Source: Wenzhouxiangella sp.
Lineage (GTDB): Bacteria > Pseudomonadota > Gammaproteobacteria > Xanthomonadales > Wenzhouxiangellaceae
Assembly: GCA_021767625.1 (NCBI GenBank)
Contig: JAASTB010000173.1
Coordinates: 1 to 5,272 of the forward strand
Direction: 5' to 3'
DNA length: 5,272 bases
The notes beneath the pieces were generated by a model. It was not told where the DNA came from. It did not search any database and was given only the letters and a program-made list of their open reading frames with translations. Below are positions 1-5,064 of this stretch, piece after piece; positions within the stretch are counted from its first letter, which is position 1; each line of letters opens with the position of its first letter. The position numbers were made by a program, and so were the translations under genes.

Positions 1-574
1 AACGCTGGTGCAGGATGGGCGCACCGTCGACCGCGCCGTCGGCGTCGTCGAGCTTGTGGGCGAACTCGTGCAGGATCACGTTGTGCCCGTCCTTGATGTC
101 GCGACTGCCGGCCAGGGCGGAATCCCAGGACAGTACCACCGGCCCCCGGTGCCAGGACTCGCCCAACCGGGCCTGCCGCCCCACCGACTGCACCAGGCCG
201 TCGTAGCTTTCGTGCTGCGACACGAAGGTGCTCGGGTAGAGGTAGATCGTGGAGAAATTCGCGTACTGATCGTGCGGGCGGTTGAGCAGCAGGATGCAGG
301 CGTTGCCGGCGATGGTCACGCGCATCTCGTCGGTGACCTCCAGGCCCTGGAAGCCCTCGAAGGTCTTGTCGTGCAGGAACAGTTGGACGTGGCCGTGCAG
401 CTCGCGCTTGAGATCATCGGGCAGCCCGCGATAGAGCGGCACGTTGCGCTCGAGGATCTCGCGCCACCGATCCGGCAGCGGCGTTTCGGCAAGGGCACGA
501 CGCCGCTGCCGGCGCCAGCGGCCCCACAGCCACCAGCCCAGCGCGGCCAGCACGACGGCCAGGAGGATCTCCAT
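1..574 (-). CDS. mtfA: MtfA-like zinc-dependent peptidase (M90 family), C-terminus beyond the window
   Basis: Partial gene: 191 codons are visible from ATG 574 to the left edge. The family is zinc-dependent peptidases; E. coli MtfA binds the glucose repressor Mlc and so affects ptsG expression. Seen here: a hydrophobic N-terminal segment (about residues 2-18) followed by an Arg-rich stretch, consistent with an inner-membrane anchor and a cytoplasmic domain. The family signatures follow: PLPDRW (about 32-37), FEGFQGLEVTDEMRVTIA (about 73-90), GPVVLSWD (about 143-150) and the zinc site HEFAHKLD with H169, E170 and H173. The third zinc ligand, a Glu in this family, should lie past the left edge. 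The start is supported by the conserved layout immediately after it; no strong ribosome site precedes it (GGGGC, about 10 nt upstream, is poor). The membrane anchor is not present in E. coli MtfA as I recall it, so a role in Mlc control is not assured. Family assignment is firm; physiological role is inferred. Confidence 0.88.
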   Translation of the reverse strand, partial: MEILLAVVLAALGWWLWGRWRRQRRRALAETPLPDRWREILERNVPLYRGLPDDLKRELHGHVQLFLHDKTFEGFQGLEVTDEMRVTIAGNACILLLNRPHDQYANFSTIYLYPSTFVSQHESYDGLVQSVGRQARLGESWHRGPVVLSWDSALAGSRDIKDGHNVILHEFAHKLDDADGAVDGAPILHQR

Positions 575-620
575 CAGGCCGCGGCCCCGCCGGTGTCTGG
601 AACAGCCGCCGCCGCATCAA

Positions 621-626
621 TAGAAT
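621..626 (+). promoter_or_regulatory. possible -10 element for the zinc-ribbon gene
   Basis: TAGAAT differs from the sigma-70 -10 consensus at one position and lies 31 bp before ATG 658, in the gap between two divergent genes. The best partner at 17-bp spacing is TGGAAC (598-603), which matches the -35 consensus at only three of six positions. The call rests on the hexamer and its location. Confidence 0.25.
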
Positions 627-657
627 GAGGGCAGGCAAGGCAAGTACGGGGACCGCG

Positions 658-996
658 ATGACCGATGCACGCGATCACTGTCCCGACTGCGGACACAAGC
701 TCCACCCGCAGGAGCTCGAAGCGCTCTTCAGCGGAAGCAAACTCGACTGCTGGTACTGCACCGCGCCGTTGAAGGCCCGCGCGCAGGGCCATCTGGGCTT
801 CCTTACCCAGACCGCGGTGGCCATGATTCCGCTGTTCGACAGCCTGGTGGGCAACGATCCTCCCGAATGGCTGGGCTTCGCGGTGGCCGGCCTGATCGTG
901 GTGGCCATCCAGGTGCTGCCGCCGGGCCTGGTTCACGGCGCGCCCTGGGTGCGGATCGTCAACCGCAGGGCCCAGACCGCGCTGCCGCAGGAATGA
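658..996 (+). CDS. small zinc-ribbon membrane protein, function unknown
   Basis: A 112-residue protein that I cannot assign to a named family. It opens with two CxxC pairs (C8-P-D-C11 and C31-W-Y-C34), the spacing of a zinc ribbon, with HKLHP just after the first pair. The remainder is hydrophobic: a moderately apolar stretch at about 46-64 and a clear membrane segment at about 71-88 (WLGFAVAGLIVVAIQVLP), then a short basic tail. The expected picture is a cytoplasmic zinc knuckle joined to one or two membrane helices. An in-frame ATG at 625 would add 11 residues (MRAGKASTGTA), but it has no ribosome site and the extra residues resemble no domain; ATG 658 has GGGGA about 5 nt upstream and is preferred. 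The gene is divergent from the MtfA-like gene (83-bp gap) and convergent with the deacetylase gene (13-bp gap). Being a real gene is well supported by the cysteine pattern and the membrane segment. Confidence 0.78.
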   Translation: MTDARDHCPDCGHKLHPQELEALFSGSKLDCWYCTAPLKARAQGHLGFLTQTAVAMIPLFDSLVGNDPPEWLGFAVAGLIVVAIQVLPPGLVHGAPWVRIVNRRAQTALPQE

Positions 997-1009
997 CCGC
1001 CGCGCGCCG

Positions 1010-2074
1010 TCAGTCGCGCACGGCATCCTGCACCCACTGAAAGGCATACCAGAAATAGTCGCCGCTGCCGTCGCTTGCCGGCGCAGTGCAGTTGATCTTG
1101 TTGCGCCCGGTCGAGCCGCGCCCGTCGACCCGGATGTCGACGCGATGCGGCGGGCCTTCTTCGAAAGAGGCCTGCAACCGCTCCCCGCCGGCCGAATAAC
1201 AGGCCAGCTGGGCCGCGCGGTAAGTGCCGTCTTCCAGCGCCAGCCGCAGCGAGCGCAAGGGACCGCGCACGCCGTCGCCGGGCGGCTCGGGTTCGGCCTC
1301 GACGACGGGCAGGGGGCGCGTACGCACGGCGAGCTCGAAACGGTCCATGCCGTCGAAACCGCTGGCCATCGGAAAACGCGGCACCGACAGCGGGTCGGTA
1401 CCCGGTCCGACAGCGCCGGAACGCTGCGCCAGGCCGAAGGCGTGGTCGTCGCCGACGAGCCCGGCGAGCTCGGCCGAATCCTCGCCGTAGGGGTAGGCGA
1501 AAATGTCCGGCTGCACGCCGATCGCCTCGTCGATCCGGCGTCCGGCGCGCTCGAGGTCCGCGGCCACGCGCTGCTTCCAGGCCTCCCGGCTTTCGCCCTC
1601 CTCGCGGGCGATCAGGTGGGCATGGCTGGCGCTGTGATTGCCGATGAGCACACCTTCGGCGTGCAGGTCGCGAAGCTGGTCCCAGCTCATGTAGGGCGAA
1701 TGGCCGGCATCGATCGCATCGGTGTTGACGAACACCGCGAAAGGCCAGCCGCGCTCGCGCAACATCGGCCGCGCCTGGGTGTAGACCGACTCGTAGGCAT
1801 CGTCGAAGGTGATGGCAACCACGTTCGCCGGCACCGCTTCTTCGCCGCCGATCACCGCGGCGAGCAGCCGGTCGACGGGCCAGACGCGGTAATCGTGGGC
1901 CTCGAGATAATCGAGATGCGCCTCGAAGCGATCGGGCGTGACGCTGGTCGACGGCGGCGTGTCCGCGCTGACGTGGTGGTAGAGCAGGACAACGCCGTGG
2001 GGTTCCCCGGCCGTGGCCGGCGAAGCCGCCCCGACGAAAACCAGCACCAGGGCAAGGATGCGCGCCGTGTTCAT
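1010..2074 (-). CDS. secreted polysaccharide deacetylase (CE4/NodB fold) with an extra C-terminal domain
   Basis: A 354-residue exported metal-dependent deacetylase that should remove acetyl groups from N-acetylglucosamine polymers. Residues 1-22 form a signal peptide with a likely ATA/GEP cleavage site and no lipobox cysteine. The NodB-fold domain spans about 27-240: YHHVS at 32-36, motif 1 TFDDA (D91 and D92: catalytic base and metal ligand), motif 2 H147-S-A-S-H151 (metal ligands), FAYPYGE at 192-198 in place of motif 3, and RFPM at 233-236. This pattern resembles PgaB-like and other YHHV-type deacetylases rather than the chitin deacetylase type. A Pro/Glu-rich linker (about 255-270) leads to a roughly 85-residue domain rich in predicted beta strands, with C292 and C329 as a possible disulfide; I cannot name it. 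ATG 2074 overlaps the stop of the upstream glucosaminidase gene as ATGA, implying translational coupling. The polymer substrate (peptidoglycan, exopolysaccharide or chitin-like) is unknown. Confidence 0.9.
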   Translation of the reverse strand: MNTARILALVLVFVGAASPATAGEPHGVVLLYHHVSADTPPSTSVTPDRFEAHLDYLEAHDYRVWPVDRLLAAVIGGEEAVPANVVAITFDDAYESVYTQARPMLRERGWPFAVFVNTDAIDAGHSPYMSWDQLRDLHAEGVLIGNHSASHAHLIAREEGESREAWKQRVAADLERAGRRIDEAIGVQPDIFAYPYGEDSAELAGLVGDDHAFGLAQRSGAVGPGTDPLSVPRFPMASGFDGMDRFELAVRTRPLPVVEAEPEPPGDGVRGPLRSLRLALEDGTYRAAQLACYSAGGERLQASFEEGPPHRVDIRVDGRGSTGRNKINCTAPASDGSGDYFWYAFQWVQDAVRD

Positions 2075-2934
2075 GGCGCGCCTGCAGCCGCCGCCGAAGT
2101 ACCGGCGGGCGAGTCGCCGTTCATCGCCTGCCCGATCAGCTCGCGGTTGGCACGGATGATCTGCTTGATTTCCTCGACATAAGCCTCGCGCCGCTCCGAA
2201 TAGCGAATCAGGCCGTCGGCCAGGCTCAACGCACGGGGCCGGCGACCGGCGTCGCGCTCCTCCAGCCGGATGCGTCGCAGGGGCAGGTAGGACGGATGGG
2301 TGTTGAGGTTGTTGATATAGCGCCGCACCGACTCACGCACGGAATCGAAAGCGGCCACCTCGTGGGCGGCATCGGTGTTGCGCCGGGAGGGCACGATGCC
2401 GCAGCCGCGCGCATAGCACCAGTGGCCGAACAGGTTGTTGCCCTGGCGGGCGAATCGCGACCGCCCCCAGCCCGATTCCTTGGCCGCCTGCACCAGCGCC
2501 AGCGGAGCCGGCACGGTGTCGACCCGGCGAAGCAGCAGCGCCAGGGTCTCCTCGCGTGATTCGCCGGGCCAGGCCAGCTCGTACTCGGCCGCCAGGTTCT
2601 TCATCCAGCGCCGGTCCAGGAAGGGCAGGCGCTCGCCGTCGGCGACCCGGGGCGCGATCTCGAGCAGCTGCCGGCGCTGTTCGAGCACGCGCTCGTTCTC
2701 CGAGACCACGATGGGCGCCAGGAATCCGAAGAAGGCCTGCTTGCGCTCTTCGACGCGCTCGAACGCATTGAAGTCGGGCAGAGTCTCGGGCGCCGGGCGC
2801 AGCAGCGCATAGCCGGCGACCAGGACGATCGCCAACACCACCACGCCCTCGCTTGCCCAGCGCGACGGCTGGCGCGGCGCCCGCCTCGGCCCTTTGTTCC
2901 GGGTTGCTCGGGATGCTTCGGTTTCTTCGTTCAT
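2071..2934 (-). CDS. membrane-anchored glucosaminidase, Bax-like (GH73)
   Basis: A 287-residue protein of the Bax/FlgJ-type glucosaminidase family, which cleaves beta-1,4 bonds next to N-acetylglucosamine in peptidoglycan. The N-terminus is polar and basic (1-28); one membrane helix follows (about 29-46), so the enzyme should be anchored in the inner membrane with its catalytic domain in the periplasm. That domain (about 135-265) shows LALVQAAKESGWGRSRFA with the presumed catalytic Glu at E153, then NNLFG (166-170), the C173/C178 pair typical of Bax proteins, YINNLNTHPSY (206-216) and YSERREAYVEEIKQII (245-260). Its length is near that of E. coli Bax. A low-complexity Gly/Ser/Ala tail (about 272-287) ends in the ATGA overlap with the deacetylase start. 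ATG 2934 is the first start and gives the usual anchor layout, although no clear ribosome site precedes it. The gene probably leads a two-gene operon; 97 bp separate it from the hydrolase gene upstream. Confidence 0.9.
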   Translation of the reverse strand: MNEETEASRATRNKGPRRAPRQPSRWASEGVVVLAIVLVAGYALLRPAPETLPDFNAFERVEERKQAFFGFLAPIVVSENERVLEQRRQLLEIAPRVADGERLPFLDRRWMKNLAAEYELAWPGESREETLALLLRRVDTVPAPLALVQAAKESGWGRSRFARQGNNLFGHWCYARGCGIVPSRRNTDAAHEVAAFDSVRESVRRYINNLNTHPSYLPLRRIRLEERDAGRRPRALSLADGLIRYSERREAYVEEIKQIIRANRELIGQAMNGDSPAGTSAAAAGAP

Positions 2935-3031
2935 ATCGCTAGTTTGCCATCAAGCCCGCCAAGCAGGCGTGTTGCCGCTCTCTTAAGGACTAACAGGTGC
3001 GGGCAGCACGGCCCCGGGGCAAGCCGCCGGC

Positions 3032-4069
3032 TCAGCCCTCGTCGCCCCGGCGCCTGAAGTGGGCGCCCAGGTTCGGTGGCCGGTACTCGTCGTCGTCGCG
3101 CCAGCGGCGTTGGGCGGACTCGTCAACCACCTCCCCCGATCGATACTCATCGGCCGCCGCGATCGGGCGGTGCCAGGGCGGGATCAAGCGAAACAGTCCG
3201 CGGCGGCTGCGCGCCGGCCCCTGGAACACGTCCGGTGCGGCATCGACGCCCTCGACGGCCAGTCCGCACAGGCGGGCCTGGCGCACCATCCAGTCGAAGG
3301 CCAGATCGGATAGCCCGTCGTGGGGACTGCCGCCGCCGACATCGCCGTGCACGCCGACGAACCAGCGCTGCTCCATGGCCTGGCCGCTCGCCTCAGGATG
3401 CCGCTGCCAGCGCGTGGCCTTGAAGTGCCGGCGCTTTTCGTCGATGGCCAGGGCGTGATAGGCGAAACGCACCGTGGGCCCGAGCCGCGTGTCGTGGAAC
3501 TGCACCCGCCGGCTCAGCGGGCTGCTGTGCAGCAGAAGCGGATTGCCCAGCGCGCCGACCGTGTCCCACACCCCGATGAAGTGGATCGGCGTGCGATGCT
3601 CCCAGCAGAAGCGCTCGCGAAAGCGCACGGCCCGCGAGCCGTCGGGGTGCTCGAGCGGCGAACGGGACTTGTACAGGGCGAAGGCGGCGTCCACGCGATC
3701 GGCGGACTCGCGCTTGAGGATGCCGGCGTTGTAAATCATGCCGCCCAGGCTGCGCACGGTGAACGCGCCGCGGCTGTAGCCGAACAGGAACAGCTCGTCG
3801 CCGGGCTCGTAGTGCTCGACGACGAAACGGTAGGCGTCCTTGAGGTTGTCCGACAAGCCCCAGCCGGTCGCGCCGGCGAACCATCGATAGAGCCAGTTGC
3901 CGTCGGCGCCCACGCCGGGGCCGTAGTAGACGCGCTGCTCGACGCCGAGCGAATCGCCCCCGGCCACGGCCTCGGCCAGGCGCGGAACGCTCGTCGGAGC
4001 CGGCTCGCCGTCGCGCTCGCGATCGGCCGAACTCCAGGTCCCGTCACAACAGACGACGATTCGTTTCAT
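3032..4069 (-). CDS. DUF2235 alpha/beta hydrolase (Tle1-like phospholipase fold)
   Basis: A 345-residue protein of the DUF2235 family, which includes the catalytic domain of type VI secretion phospholipase effectors (Tle1) as well as many stand-alone proteins of unknown role. Seen in order: VVCCDGTW (5-12, the first strand and turn), YYGPGVG (48-54), LSDNLKDAYRFV (72-83), the nucleophile elbow FGYSRGAFTVRSLGGMIY (96-113) with presumed catalytic Ser at S99, GVWDTVGALG (166-175) with D169, YHALAIDEKRRHFKATRW (204-221), and WFVGVHGDVGGG (236-247) with H241 and D243, followed by LSDLAFDWM. All key motifs are intact, so the enzyme should be active. There is no signal peptide or membrane segment, and no VgrG, PAAR, chaperone or immunity-like gene in the window, so a secreted effector role has no local support; a cytoplasmic lipase or esterase is the default guess. 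The start has GGGGAA six bases upstream, inside an inverted repeat. Confidence 0.9.
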   Translation of the reverse strand: MKRIVVCCDGTWSSADRERDGEPAPTSVPRLAEAVAGGDSLGVEQRVYYGPGVGADGNWLYRWFAGATGWGLSDNLKDAYRFVVEHYEPGDELFLFGYSRGAFTVRSLGGMIYNAGILKRESADRVDAAFALYKSRSPLEHPDGSRAVRFRERFCWEHRTPIHFIGVWDTVGALGNPLLLHSSPLSRRVQFHDTRLGPTVRFAYHALAIDEKRRHFKATRWQRHPEASGQAMEQRWFVGVHGDVGGGSPHDGLSDLAFDWMVRQARLCGLAVEGVDAAPDVFQGPARSRRGLFRLIPPWHRPIAAADEYRSGEVVDESAQRRWRDDDEYRPPNLGAHFRRRGDEG

Positions 4070-4072
4070 GCC

Positions 4073-4099
4073 GCATTCCCCGATGCCCCGGGGAAATGC
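4073..4099 (-). promoter_or_regulatory. inverted repeat covering the ribosome site of the DUF2235 gene
   Basis: Read on the minus strand, GCATTTCCCC (4099-4090) is followed by an 8-base loop and then GGGGAATGC (4081-4073). The arms pair over nine base pairs with a single bulged base. The second arm holds the Shine-Dalgarno sequence GGGGAA, six bases before ATG 4069. If transcribed, the hairpin would hide the ribosome site; as DNA it could be a dyad operator. The loop also makes CCCCGGGG (4086-4093), which can pair with itself in an alternative structure. The repeat is seen directly; the regulatory role is inferred. Confidence 0.5.
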
Positions 4100-4146
4100 T
4101 ACGCGCCTGGCGTCGGCCCTTCAATCCATTCCATCAAGCCGGCCGA

Positions 4147-4169
4147 AGCCGCGCCCCTGGCGCTCGGCT
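4147..4169 (-). other. GC-rich hairpin at the 3' end of the EF-hand gene
   Basis: AGCCG-CGCC, a three-base loop, then GGCG-CT-CGGCT forms a nine-pair stem with a two-base bulge. It overlaps the TAG stop of the EF-hand gene (4168-4170). It may stabilise the 3' end of that transcript or assist termination, but no T-run follows on the minus strand, so it is not a standard intrinsic terminator and transcription may continue into the DUF2235 gene. Confidence 0.35.
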
Positions 4170-4386
4170 ACAGGGCGAACTGAATAATCATCTCCAGGGC
4201 TTCATCGCGGGAAATGACCCCGTCCTGGTTGGCATCGAACTCGTCGAAGATCTTCGAACTCACGCCCACCCCGTGTTCACCGGTCAGACAGCGCACCAGT
4301 TCGACGAACTCGCCCCTGGAAAGTACGCCGTCGTTGTTGGTGTCGACCTGCTTGAACATCTCGTCGACCAGTTCTTCGCGTTTCAT
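4168..4386 (-). CDS. small calmodulin-like EF-hand calcium-binding protein
   Basis: A 72-residue protein made almost wholly of one EF-hand pair. Loop 1 is residues 15-26 (D15, N17, D19, G20, V21, S23, E26) and loop 2 is residues 51-62 (D51, N53, D55, G56, V57, S59, E62). Both fit the canonical 12-residue calcium loop at every ligand position, including the bidentate Glu at position 12, with amphipathic helices on either side. No signal peptide or membrane segment is seen, so it should be cytoplasmic. This contrasts with many bacterial EF-hand proteins, which are exported; a calcium sensor or buffer is the likely role. The reading frame is open further upstream, but the added residues have no domain character, and ATG 4386 has GGAG ten bases upstream plus AAGGG close by. 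The gene is divergent from the ECF sigma operon (120-bp gap), and 98 bp separate it from the DUF2235 gene in the same direction. Confidence 0.87.
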   Translation of the reverse strand: MKREELVDEMFKQVDTNNDGVLSRGEFVELVRCLTGEHGVGVSSKIFDEFDANQDGVISRDEALEMIIQFAL

Positions 4387-4425
4387 GCCCTTCTTGCTCC
4401 GTGTTCCTGGGGTGGTTTTCGGGCA

Positions 4426-4434
4426 AAGATAACA
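4426..4434 (-). promoter_or_regulatory. possible extended -10 element for the EF-hand gene
   Basis: On the minus strand this reads TGTTATCTT: a TG pair, one base, and TATCTT, which matches four of six -10 positions. It would place the transcript start about 30-35 bases before ATG 4386. No recognisable -35 element lies 16-18 bp upstream. This is the only candidate I found for this gene. Confidence 0.27.
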
Positions 4435-4442
4435 CTCTTCGA

Positions 4443-4448
4443 TTGAAC
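4443..4448 (+). promoter_or_regulatory. possible -35 element for the ECF sigma operon
   Basis: TTGAAC matches four of six positions of the sigma-70 -35 consensus and lies 58 bp before the TTG start. No good -10 hexamer is found 16-18 bp downstream, so this site may be incidental, or transcription may rely on an alternative sigma factor. Confidence 0.15.
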
Positions 4449-4497
4449 CGTTTCCGCCGATCGCGGCACTGTACGGGCAAGAACGAAGAACAAAGGC

Positions 4498-4501
4498 GGA
4501 G
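4498..4501 (+). promoter_or_regulatory. Shine-Dalgarno site that fixes the TTG start of the sigma factor
   Basis: GGAG (within AGGCGGAG) ends five bases before TTG 4507. The frame upstream of 4507 contains no ATG, GTG or other TTG back to the in-frame stop at 4444-4446, and the sigma-2 domain begins soon after, so this ribosome site supports the unusual start. Confidence 0.7.
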
Positions 4502-4506
4502 TTTCG

Positions 4507-5064
4507 TTGCGAACCGAGAAGGAAAAAGCGCTCGACACCTACCTGGCAGCCGCCGCGCGCACCGGCGACCGCCGGGCCCTGGGGCGGCTGGCCGAGCGCT
4601 GGCACCCCAAGCTGCTGGCGCACGCCCACCGGCTGACCGGCGAGCGGCTACTGGCCGCCGACTGCGTACAGGAAGCCTGGACCGACATCCTTAATGGCGT
4701 GAGCTCGCTCGACAACGCAGCGGCCTTTCCCGCCTGGGCCTTCCGCATCGTCTCGCGGCGCTGCGCCCGCTCGATTCGCCGCCGCCAGCGCCACCGCACC
4801 GGCGAGGCCGCCCTGGCGCGGGAAGACCATCAAAGCGCCGAAGCGATCAACGAACCGGAAACGCAGTCCGAGATGGCCACCATCGGCCGCGCCATCGACG
4901 AGCTACCCCGCCAGCAGCGTGCCGTGCTGGCGCTGTTCTACACGGAGGGGCTACGCGTGGCCGAGATCGCCGCGGCCATGGACATCGCCCCCGGCACCGT
5001 CAAGACCCGACTGATGCACGCGCGAAACAAGCTGCGTGCCCGACTCGAAGGAGAAACGAGATGA
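4507..5064 (+). CDS. ECF-type RNA polymerase sigma factor
   Basis: A 185-residue sigma-70 family protein with only the two domains of the extracytoplasmic-function group. Sigma-2 spans about 22-95: LAERWHPKLLAHAHRLTG, then DCVQEAW (52-58, core-binding region 2.2), then FPAWAFRIVSRRCARSIRRR (74-93, region 2.4 for -10 recognition). A charged linker (about 95-125) joins sigma-4 (about 126-180): IDELPRQQRAVLALFY, then a helix-turn-helix VAEIAAAMDIAPGTVKTRLMHARNKLRARL for -35 recognition. Length and layout are those of a full ECF sigma. The TTG start is the only sensible one and is backed by GGAG five bases upstream; a weak start codon may keep its level low. Its stop overlaps the next gene's ATG as ATGA, so the sigma factor and the membrane protein should be made together, the usual layout for a sigma factor and its membrane-bound regulator. 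Target promoters and signal cannot be read from the sequence. Confidence 0.92.
   Translation: MRTEKEKALDTYLAAAARTGDRRALGRLAERWHPKLLAHAHRLTGERLLAADCVQEAWTDILNGVSSLDNAAAFPAWAFRIVSRRCARSIRRRQRHRTGEAALAREDHQSAEAINEPETQSEMATIGRAIDELPRQQRAVLALFYTEGLRVAEIAAAMDIAPGTVKTRLMHARNKLRARLEGETR
5048..5053 (+). promoter_or_regulatory. strong Shine-Dalgarno site for the membrane protein gene
   Basis: AAGGAG lies seven bases before ATG 5061, inside the last codons of the sigma factor gene. This near-ideal site contrasts with the TTG start of the sigma factor and suggests that the downstream membrane protein is translated more efficiently than the sigma factor. Confidence 0.75.

Noticed and set aside
8..628. 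Plus-strand open frame of 206 codons at the left edge
   Set aside because: Antisense to the MtfA-like gene, whose HEFAH site and conserved blocks make the minus strand the coding one.
625..657. ATG 625 as start of the zinc-ribbon protein
   Set aside because: No ribosome site precedes it and it overlaps the best -10 candidate; ATG 658 starts just before the first CxxC.
997..1009. Bidirectional terminator between the convergent zinc-ribbon and deacetylase genes
   Set aside because: The 13-bp gap and flanks are GC-rich but show no hairpin with a T-run on either strand.
574..1047. Minus-strand open frame of 157 codons opposite the zinc-ribbon gene
   Set aside because: The plus-strand frame has the two CxxC pairs and a membrane helix; the minus-strand frame is of antisense composition and would overlap the deacetylase end.
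1145..2182. Long plus-strand open frame of 345 codons across the deacetylase
   Set aside because: It lies opposite an intact CE4 deacetylase with signal peptide and catalytic motifs; the translation has no recognisable domain and is rich in Arg, Gly, Ala and Val, as expected of an antisense frame in GC-rich DNA.
2935..3031. Terminator or promoter in the gap upstream of the glucosaminidase gene
   Set aside because: A short CGCC/GGCG stem (2957-2969) and the palindrome GCCCCGGGGC (3011-3020) are present, but neither is followed by a T-run, and no convincing -35/-10 pair is seen on the minus strand.
3320..4183. Plus-strand open frame of 287 codons across the DUF2235 gene
   Set aside because: Antisense to a gene with all family motifs intact; no ribosome site or domain features of its own.
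4387..4629. Longer N-terminus (81 more residues) for the EF-hand protein from an ATG at 4629
   Set aside because: The extension overlaps the start of the sigma factor gene on the other strand and has no domain character; ATG 4386 has ribosome-site sequences and begins directly before the first EF-hand helix.
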